Source of the DNA: Ruminococcus sp. CAG:382
GTDB lineage: Bacteria > Bacillota > Clostridia > Oscillospirales > CAG-382
DNA length: 20,019 nt
Assembly: GCA_000433115.1 (NCBI GenBank)
Contig: FR892214.1
Coordinates: 1-20,019 of the forward strand
Direction: 5' to 3'
Part shown: positions 15,467 through 20,019 of the stretch, piece after piece
Layout: every line of letters begins with the position of its first letter
Position numbering within the stretch: the stretch's first letter is position 1
The notes under the pieces: generated by a model
What the model was told of the DNA's origin: nothing
The model's input: only the letters and a program-made list of their open reading frames with translations
Databases searched by the model: none
Position numbers and translations under genes: made by a program

Positions 15467-15508
15467 CCGACAGTTGAGTGAAAAAACAACCGTCGGATGA
15501 GAAAAATG
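15463..15508. repeat. Two tandem 23-bp imperfect repeats in a divergent promoter region
   Basis: The segments 15463-15485 and 15486-15508 share 16 of 23 positions, with a common core ACAACCG then C, G, TGAG and AAA. An inverted copy of the core (ACGGTTG) lies at 15524-15530. The 23-bp period is about two helical turns, as expected for paired regulator sites. The region between 15407 and 15619 holds these repeats and the two divergent promoters, and no gene. Confidence 0.5.
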
Positions 15509-15551
15509 TTCCGAAGTAAAAAAACGGTTGCTGGTAAGCACCGCCTTCATC

Positions 15552-15595
15552 TGCTAAAATAATGCCATCGGGAACGGATGGTACCGCCGTCCCGA
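15552..15595 (+). promoter_or_regulatory. Extended -10 promoter and start-site dyad before the XRE regulator
   Basis: TGCTAAAAT (15552-15560) is an extended -10 element, and no good -35 lies at normal spacing. At the expected transcription start an inverted repeat pairs TCGGGA (15568-15573) with TCCCGA (15590-15595), plus inner CGG/CCG bases. It could be an operator or a leader hairpin. Confidence 0.5.
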
Positions 15596-15619
15596 ACATA
15601 ATAAGGAGTGAATAATACT

Positions 15620-16105
15620 ATGAAAGAAACCTTCGGACAAAGATTTTCAAGGCTGAGAAAAGCAAAGGGCATGACTCAGGAGGTCATAGCCGAAAAAATG
15701 AACATTTCACCTCAGGCGGTCAGCAAGTGGGAAAACGACCTTTCTGCCCCGGATGTATCTCTTCTGCTTCCGCTGGCTGAGCTTCTCGGCGTGACGACAG
15801 ACACTCTGCTCGGCAAAGAAGACCCCGGTCCAACGCGCATTCTCGCCGAAAAGAAGGACATCGACAAAATGGTGCTCCGCATACTGATAAACGACGGCGG
15901 TGACAATGTAAAAATCAATCTGCCGGTCGCACTCGTGCGGGTCTGCCTTGAAACCGGCATTCAGCCCACTGTCACGAGCGGCAACAGCGCCATCGCACAT
16001 CTCGACTTCAAGCGTATATTCGAGCTTGTTGAACAGGGCATCGTGGGCGAGCTGATCAATATCGACAGCGATGACGGCAGTAACGTCCGCATATTCGTTG
16101 AGTGA
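15620..16105 (+). CDS. XRE-family regulator with SHOCT-like/YvlB-type C-terminal domain
   Basis: A 161-residue protein. Residues 6-62 form a Cro/C1-type helix-turn-helix (FGQRFSRLRKAKGMTQEVIAEKM, with ISPQAVSKWEND as recognition region). A short linker leads to a second domain (about 83-161): MVLRILINDGGDNVKINLPVAL, then HLDFKRIFELVEQGIVGELINIDS and VRIFVE. This resembles the C-terminal unit of YvlB/DUF2089-type proteins, in which two beta strands flank helices. The start at ATG 15620 is chosen because AAGGAG lies at 15603-15608. The upstream GTG at 15608 overlaps that site. It is followed four bases later by a small protein sharing the second-domain pattern. The pair may form a sensor-regulator unit. 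The target is unknown, and the divergent glycoside-hydrolase-like gene is one candidate. Confidence 0.8.
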   Translation: MKETFGQRFSRLRKAKGMTQEVIAEKMNISPQAVSKWENDLSAPDVSLLLPLAELLGVTTDTLLGKEDPGPTRILAEKKDIDKMVLRILINDGGDNVKINLPVALVRVCLETGIQPTVTSGNSAIAHLDFKRIFELVEQGIVGELINIDSDDGSNVRIFVE

Positions 16106-16109
16106 CTCT

Positions 16110-16331
16110 ATGAAAATAGTTATAAAAGCCGGAGCTACACACATGACGCTACGCATTCCGAACATGCTCCTGCTGTCAAAAAGCTTCTGGAGGTCAATCT
16201 CGCAAAGCGGAAAAGTCCCATCGCGTATCCGTCTGTATAAAGCCGTACGGCGTCACATAAGAAAAAACGGTCACTTCACTCTCGTCGAAGTGACCGGAAG
16301 CGATGGCGAATCGGTGAAAATAACAATATAG
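16110..16331 (+). CDS. Small SHOCT-like-domain protein, partner of the XRE regulator
   Basis: A 73-residue protein starting at ATG 16110, four bases after the regulator stop, with no strong ribosome binding site of its own. Coupled translation is therefore likely. The pattern is a beta strand (MKIVIKAGATHMTLRIP), a helical middle rich in Arg/Lys, and a closing strand pair (HFTLVEVTGSDGESVKITI). This matches the layout of the second domain of the preceding regulator (KINLPVAL to SDDGSNVRIFVE). The protein was not recognised individually. A shared fold and partnership with the regulator are inferred from pattern and position. Confidence 0.7.
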   Translation: MKIVIKAGATHMTLRIPNMLLLSKSFWRSISQSGKVPSRIRLYKAVRRHIRKNGHFTLVEVTGSDGESVKITI

Positions 16332-16350
16332 AACCGTCACCCGAAATGGC

Positions 16351-16388
16351 AGCGATATCGCCCGAAAGCGGTATCGCTTTTATTTTTT
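16351..16388 (+). terminator. Rho-independent terminator after the XRE operon
   Basis: An 11-bp stem (AGCGATATCGC at 16351-16361 with GCGGTATCGCT at 16368-16378, one G-U pair) has a CCGAAA loop and is followed by TTTATTTTTT. It overlaps the stop region of the convergent metalloregulator gene. Confidence 0.85.
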
Positions 16389-16751
16389 CATGTAAAGTTT
16401 CACATGATTCTTTATTGCTTCAAAGGATTTTTCGCTGATATCATGCTCTATCTTGCAGGCATCCTCAGCCGCCGTTTCTTCGTCAACTCCGAGCATAGTA
16501 AGAAGTGATGTAAGCAGTCTGTGCCGTTCATACATACTGTCGGCAACCTCCCTGCCCGCATCGGTCAATTCAATGAAGCCGTTCTTGTCAACGACGATAA
16601 ATCCGCCGTTTTTGAGAAGCGACACCGCGCGCGACACACTTGGCTTTGAAAAATGCATATATTCCGCAACATCAAGCGAACGTACCGCTCCCCTCCGGGA
16701 CAATATGAGAATTGTTTCAAGATACATCTCGCCCGATTCCTGAAGCTGCAT
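16380..16751 (-). CDS. DtxR/MntR-family metal-dependent regulator, short form
   Basis: A 123-residue metalloregulator with a winged helix (about 8-70; VRSLDVAEYMHFSKPSVSRAVSLLKNGGFI) and a short dimerisation/metal domain, with no SH3 domain. The metal site reads as the DtxR/IdeR iron type rather than MntR. Met9 stands where DtxR has Met10. Cys99, Glu102 and His103 (ACKIEHDIS) match DtxR Cys102, Glu105 and His106, whereas MntR has Asp8 and Glu99 at the corresponding places. Of the second site, His77 (ERHRLL) remains, but the residues matching DtxR Glu83 and His98 are replaced. GGAGG precedes the ATG, and a TTGATT/TACAAT promoter lies upstream. Fe(II) sensing is inferred. No metal transporter gene is adjacent. 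Confidence 0.85.
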   Translation of the reverse strand: MQLQESGEMYLETILILSRRGAVRSLDVAEYMHFSKPSVSRAVSLLKNGGFIVVDKNGFIELTDAGREVADSMYERHRLLTSLLTMLGVDEETAAEDACKIEHDISEKSFEAIKNHVKLYMKK

Positions 16752-16812
16752 GGCGAGTCCTCCTTCCTGCGTCAGACGGCGCGGCGGAGCGTCTGCCCCG
16801 CATATTGTATAT

Positions 16813-16841
16813 ATTGTAACACATTAAAGCGGATAAATCAA
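16813..16841 (-). promoter_or_regulatory. Promoter of the DtxR-type regulator gene
   Basis: On the minus strand TTGATT (16841-16836), a 17-bp spacer and TACAAT (16818-16813) are good sigmaA hexamers. The -10 lies in an AT-rich run with a direct repeat (ATTGTA twice) that could hold a regulator site. Confidence 0.6.
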
Positions 16842-16852
16842 GCCCGAAACGC

Positions 16853-17245
16853 TTATTTGACAACAAATCCGTTCATTATGAACGTCGAAATCTCTGTTCC
16901 GAGTTCATCGCGCACGTCAACGCGGTAACAGTTCGTCCTTCTGCCGCGTCTAACGGCAACAGCCTCTGCGACAAGGCGTTTTCCCTTTGCCGTCGTGAGA
17001 AATGTGACCGAGCTTGACAGCGTAACGGAAACATCGTCCGATGCATAGCACGCAGCGGCAAACGCAAAGTCCGCCAACGTGAACAGCACACCGCCCATAA
17101 CGCTTCCTTCGGCATTTTTCATTGCGTCCGTTATGTCGGCAACCGCAACGGCGTGTCCTTCCCCGGCGCTTTCGATCCGTGCCCCGAGAGCCTCGCTCGC
17201 AAAGCGATCCCGTGCCAGCTTGCTTCTGATTTCGTCTGTATTCAT
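16853..17245 (-). CDS. PaaI-like hotdog-fold thioesterase
   Basis: A 130-residue single hotdog domain that probably hydrolyses an acyl-CoA or aryl-CoA thioester in the cytosol. The central helix motif GSVMGGVLFTLADFAFAAAC (residues 47-66) corresponds to the HGG..LAD motif of PaaI. The catalytic-type Asp59 is kept, but the usual His of HGG is Met50. The later strands VTLSSSVTFLTTAKG and NCYRVDVRDELGTEISTF are typical. The ATG at 17245 is preferred over a TTG one codon upstream because AGGAGG is 8 bases before it. It lies on the same strand as the DtxR-type gene but with a separate promoter between them. The substrate is unknown. Confidence 0.85.
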   Translation of the reverse strand: MNTDEIRSKLARDRFASEALGARIESAGEGHAVAVADITDAMKNAEGSVMGGVLFTLADFAFAAACYASDDVSVTLSSSVTFLTTAKGKRLVAEAVAVRRGRRTNCYRVDVRDELGTEISTFIMNGFVVK

Positions 17246-17281
17246 CAATGCTTCCTCCTGTTTTGAAAGTTAATTTTCTTA

Positions 17282-17311
17282 ATTTTATCATCCCCGCACC
17301 TGAAAAATCAA
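17282..17311 (-). promoter_or_regulatory. Possible promoter of the thioesterase gene
   Basis: On the minus strand TTGATT (17311-17306), an 18-bp spacer and TAAAAT (17287-17282). The spacing is slightly long and the position upstream of the gene is good. Confidence 0.5.
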
Positions 17312-17352
17312 TATGGAAAAAATTAAATATCCTGCTTTTTTCGTTAAAACTG

Positions 17353-17381
17353 TTGACAAAGAGTGAATGATGTGGTATCAT
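17353..17381 (+). promoter_or_regulatory. SigmaA-type promoter of the surface-protein gene
   Basis: TTGACA (17353-17358), a 17-bp spacer and TATCAT (17376-17381), about 38 bases before the start codon. The consensus -35 and ideal spacing suggest strong constitutive expression. Confidence 0.8.
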
Positions 17382-17418
17382 ACGAATGTAAATAAAATAT
17401 TTACGAAAGGAAAAAGTT

Positions 17419-18216
17419 ATGAAAAAAATCATTGCACTTCTTCTCAGCTGCCTTCTCTGCGCAACCTGCTTTGCAGTTTTCGCTTCTGCTGAAGAATATG
17501 GCGCAGCAAGCCTTCTTCCCAATCCCGATGGCGAAATGACTGCCGAGGGCTGCGAAGTCAAGGTCAACAGCAACGGTTCCGTAACCGTAACACTCACCGC
17601 CGCAACCGCAAGCATCAAAATGCTCTATAAGGACGGCACCACTGTTTACGAAGAACCCTATTCCGAAATCGCAGATTATCCCTATATCGCTTACTGGTAT
17701 GTTTCCGACAGCGCAACCGTCCAGGCTCTCGCTCATTACGACCGCAAGGACAAGACCGCTGATCTCTACCTCGCCGGTATGAGAGCCAACCCCAACTACT
17801 ATAAAGTAGGCGATGCAAACACTAATTACGGTGCTTGGAACATTTACGAATACCTCAGCAAGGGCAAGGGCGCTGACTTTGTCACCGGCGACTATGCTGT
17901 CCTCAGATTTTTCGATATCGAATACACCTTCTCCGGCAATGTCGGTGATGAAGTGACCTTCTATTACTATGGCACCATTGATGAAATTCCCGAAGGCTTC
18001 GGTACCGATGTCCCCTCCGACGATCCCGTCGTTGTTGATCCTTCCGAAGAACCCTCCAAAGAAGACTCTTCTGCTGTTGTTGAACCTTCCGTTGAACCCT
18101 CCGCAGACGAATCCAAGGGCGGCACAGAGCCCACCTCCGACAGCGGCATCATCGCTCTCGCAGTTGTGGCATCTCTCGCAGTTGCCGGTGCGTTCATCGT
18201 CAAGAAATCCCGCTGA
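17419..18216 (+). CDS. Exported surface protein with C-terminal membrane anchor, unknown function
   Basis: A 265-residue protein, not recognised. Residues 1-24 are a signal peptide (MKKIIALLLS to ASA, cleavage before EE). Residues about 30-192 form a beta-rich ectodomain with many Tyr (YPYIAYWYVSD, NPNYYKVGDANTNYG, FYYYGTID), possibly an Ig- or cohesin-like sandwich. A Pro/Ser/Glu-rich repeat linker follows (about 195-235; PSEEPSKED, PSVEPSADES). The end is PTSDSG (238-243), a hydrophobic helix (244-261) and KKSR, which resembles a degenerate sortase-type signal or a simple membrane anchor. A strong promoter, an AAAGGAA site, a strong terminator and codon choice leaning to AAG, GCT and TCC suggest high expression. 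The ligand or role is unknown. Confidence 0.82.
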   Translation: MKKIIALLLSCLLCATCFAVFASAEEYGAASLLPNPDGEMTAEGCEVKVNSNGSVTVTLTAATASIKMLYKDGTTVYEEPYSEIADYPYIAYWYVSDSATVQALAHYDRKDKTADLYLAGMRANPNYYKVGDANTNYGAWNIYEYLSKGKGADFVTGDYAVLRFFDIEYTFSGNVGDEVTFYYYGTIDEIPEGFGTDVPSDDPVVVDPSEEPSKEDSSAVVEPSVEPSADESKGGTEPTSDSGIIALAVVASLAVAGAFIVKKSR

Positions 18217-18237
18217 TCAGCTCATTTAACTGAACAT

Positions 18238-18275
18238 AAACGCCTTTGACCGATGGTCAAAGGCGTTTTTATTAT
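18238..18275 (+). terminator. Rho-independent terminator of the surface-protein gene
   Basis: A 14-bp stem (AAACGCCTTTGACC at 18238-18251 with GGTCAAAGGCGTTT at 18255-18268) and a T-rich tail TTTTTATTATT. It lies between convergent genes and, read the other way, is followed by TTTATGTT, so it may work in both directions. Confidence 0.9.
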
Positions 18276-18286
18276 TCGCTTTTTGT

Positions 18287-19549
18287 TTATTCGGCACACC
18301 TGTCCATAACGCCCTTCAGAGCAATGGCGGCGGCGCTCTTTGTCATAACCGCATCGGGGCAAAAGCTGTTCCCGTCCGCAACCATAATTCCCGCTTCAAC
18401 CGCCGCCGCGGCATAAAAGCGTTCGTTCTCGTCAAACTGCACCATATCCGAAAACTCCGCAGGCTGACGCACACTCATTCCGAGCAGTTTGCCGACCCAT
18501 TCTGCAGCCACCACTCTCGTAACGCCGCCGTCAGGCGCAAAGCTCTTGTCTGTCAGGCGTATCAACCCCATATCGGCAGCCTTTTCGAGGTATCTCAGCT
18601 TTGCCTCGGGAACGTCGTCAAGATCATCGAATTTCAGTGAAACCTGCATGGAAGTATCCGTATTCACCCCTGCCGCCGTAAGCAGCATGACAACGAAATC
18701 GATCCTGCTGACACTGTCGGCAGGCGAGAAGAAGTATTCTCCGTCACGCCGCGTAAAAGCCACGACCGATCTCTCCGCAAGCGCAACAGCCGCGGAATGT
18801 GCTGCATCGTTTTTCATATCCGCAAACCGTATCGAATATGTGTTCCGCTTTACATTGAATGTAAGCTCCGTCTCAGGCGAGGTGCCGCCATACATATCGC
18901 TGACCTCAACCACCATGCTGTCACTGCCGACATAGCCGTCAAACGGCGTATAATAGACCTTTGTGCCGACAATGCGCACACTCCCGTTTTCGGGATACCG
19001 CACGACCTGCAAAACCGTGTCGTCGTCGTCGGGGTCATATATCTTCGGCGCCGCAACACAGCAGACTCCGCTGAGCGTCTCAAACGCGCCCGCAGTCATC
19101 GTAGGGCATCCGTTTTCGCTGTCACGTATCGCAATACGGCACGGTATAACAACATCGTTCCAGCCGTCGGCAGCGCATTTCACCGAAAACACACCGCCAT
19201 CCGAACCGTCGGCAGGCACAAACGCAAGACGACTGAGGCTTGCCGCCGTGACCGTCTGCCCTTCAATTACATCGACGCCGTTCAGACAAAGCCTGCCCTC
19301 GTTCATCTTCGGCAGACCGATGATCGTGACATAGCCGATCCTTTTCCCGACTGCCTTTTCGAAATCCTTTTCGTCAAGCGCAATACTTCCCCGCCGTGTC
19401 CCGCTTTTTTCTATGGCAGTGTTGCGCCTGAGCCAGTCTATGGCAGGTGAAATATCCTCTTCACTCTTTGCCAAAGCGCAAAGCGATGAAACCGCCGCGC
19501 TTATGGCGATAAACGATGCGAAAGCCGCCGCAATAATTCTTTTCATCAT
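18287..19549 (-). CDS. Exported S-layer-homology protein with Ig/cadherin-like domains
   Basis: A 420-residue secreted protein. A signal peptide covers about residues 1-28 (MMKRIIAAAFASFIAISAAV to ALA). Two beta-sandwich units follow: about 65-145, and about 150-233 with the cadherin-like pattern ENGSVRI, VYYTPFDGYVGSDSMVVEVSD. Three SLH domains lie at about 240-295, 306-358 and 365-417. Their ITRAE-like motifs are degenerate (VSRID, VTRVV, MTKSA), and each ends with a helix. SLH domains bind pyruvylated wall polymers and fix proteins to the cell surface. AAAGGAG stands six bases before the first of two adjacent ATG codons, which was taken as the start. The gene is alone, convergent with the surface-protein gene and divergent from the mazF-like gene. 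Confidence 0.85.
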   Translation of the reverse strand: MMKRIIAAAFASFIAISAAVSSLCALAKSEEDISPAIDWLRRNTAIEKSGTRRGSIALDEKDFEKAVGKRIGYVTIIGLPKMNEGRLCLNGVDVIEGQTVTAASLSRLAFVPADGSDGGVFSVKCAADGWNDVVIPCRIAIRDSENGCPTMTAGAFETLSGVCCVAAPKIYDPDDDDTVLQVVRYPENGSVRIVGTKVYYTPFDGYVGSDSMVVEVSDMYGGTSPETELTFNVKRNTYSIRFADMKNDAAHSAAVALAERSVVAFTRRDGEYFFSPADSVSRIDFVVMLLTAAGVNTDTSMQVSLKFDDLDDVPEAKLRYLEKAADMGLIRLTDKSFAPDGGVTRVVAAEWVGKLLGMSVRQPAEFSDMVQFDENERFYAAAAVEAGIMVADGNSFCPDAVMTKSAAAIALKGVMDRCAE

Positions 19550-19700
19550 ATTCTGCTCCTTTATCTGATATATCGCTTTGATTATATGCGCATTTGTCGT
19601 TCAAAATTCCGCACCGCGCGGGAATAAGGGACATACAATTGGCAAAAATATAAGCAGTGCCCGTTCATGCCGAATATGATGTATAAAAGGATGATTAATT
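19550..19700. other. Divergent intergenic region between the SLH and mazF-like genes
   Basis: An AT-rich 150-bp stretch. On the minus strand a perfect TATAAT with a poor -35 lies upstream of the SLH gene. On the plus strand TATGAT near 19675 could serve mazF. No antitoxin-like open frame and no repeat were seen. Confidence 0.45.
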
Positions 19701-20019
19701 GTGTCAATGAATAATAACGTAAGGCGCGGCGACATATACTATGCAGACCTGTCCCCGGTCGTCGGCTCCGAGCAGGGCGGAGTGCGCCCTGTACTCATAG
19801 TGCAAAACGACGTCGGCAACCGATACAGCCCGACCGTCATAGCCGCGGCAATAACAAGCCAGACAGGCAAAGCCAGATTACCGACTCACATAGAGGTGCA
19901 TACCGACAGCGGGCTGGCAAAAAGCTCAATAGTGCTGCTTGAACAGATACGCACGCTTGATAAACGCCGCCTGAAGGACCGCATGGGTCACCTGGACGAC
20001 GAGACTATGACTCTCGTCA
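19701..20019 (+). CDS. MazF/EndoA-type mRNA interferase, 3' end missing
   Basis: The frame is open to the right window edge, with 106 residues visible of the usual 115-120. It matches the Bacillus EndoA/NdoA type: RRGDIYYADLSPVVGSEQGG, RPVLIVQNDVGNRYSPTVIAAAIT, LPTHIEV, then VLLEQIRTLDKRRL and HLDDETM. Such enzymes cut single-stranded mRNA at short sequence motifs. The GTG at 19701 is taken as start because AAAAGG lies 10 bases upstream. The ATG at 19707 (MNNNVRRGD) is an alternative but has poor spacing. The residues for RNA cleavage, Arg in GVRP and Thr/Ser in the following strands, appear kept. No antitoxin gene lies upstream. The preceding 150 bases have no open frame and the next gene points away. 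Confidence 0.88.
   Translation, partial: MSMNNNVRRGDIYYADLSPVVGSEQGGVRPVLIVQNDVGNRYSPTVIAAAITSQTGKARLPTHIEVHTDSGLAKSSIVLLEQIRTLDKRRLKDRMGHLDDETMTLV

Noticed and set aside
18797..19450. Plus-strand open frame of 217 codons opposite the SLH gene
   Set aside because: Shadow of the SLH-domain coding region; composition is basic and it shows no domain.
19691..19706. ATG at 19691 as the mazF start
   Set aside because: It is in another frame; the toxin frame opens with GTG at 19701 or ATG at 19707.

Overview
The window is a Gram-positive, clostridial-type chromosome segment. It has AGGAGG-like ribosome binding sites, TTGACA/TATAAT promoters, a Cthe_2159-family surface protein, an SLH-domain protein and an EndoA/MazF gene. 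Base composition is near 50% GC, which suggests a gut-type Oscillospirales/Christensenellales relative. The species cannot be named from this sequence. No rRNA, tRNA, CRISPR array, prophage or insertion sequence was seen.

Layout. (1) 1-410: the end of an ACT-domain protein with a terminator. (2) 412-1130: a TetR-family regulator on the minus strand with a strong promoter and a 24-nt operator-like palindrome. (3) 1392-2322: an exported TlpA/ResA-type thioredoxin followed by a small unknown membrane protein, both on the minus strand. (4) 2467-4206: a secreted, membrane-anchored beta-helix carbohydrate-binding protein. (5) 4277-7249: a compact minus-strand operon of PadR regulator, HAAS/DUF1048-like membrane protein, serine-palmitoyltransferase-like enzyme and short-chain reductase. 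(6) 7471-13876: a complete phosphate operon, pstS-pstC-pstA-pstB-phoU followed by a PhoP/PhoR-type two-component system and a terminator. (7) 13988-15406: a glycoside-hydrolase-like cytosolic protein. (8) 15620-16331: an XRE regulator and a small partner protein. (9) 16380-17245: a short DtxR-type metalloregulator and a hotdog thioesterase. (10) 17419-18216: a probably highly expressed surface protein. (11) 18287-19549: an exported SLH protein. (12) 19701-end: a truncated MazF/EndoA toxin gene with no antitoxin gene upstream.

The most interesting part is the 220-bp divergent region at 7250-7470. It holds a PhoP-box-like array of TTACA elements and the pstS promoter on one side. On the other side it holds a TTGACA-N17-TAAAAT promoter with a PadR-operator-like dyad, driving the sphingolipid-like operon. 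Many bacteria replace phospholipids with phosphate-free lipids when phosphate is scarce. The layout therefore suggests, without proving it, that a Firmicute couples phosphate sensing to synthesis of long-chain-base or other amino-lipids. A second notable point is that PstS appears circularly permuted: the half carrying the usual C-terminal motifs comes first, directly after the signal peptide.
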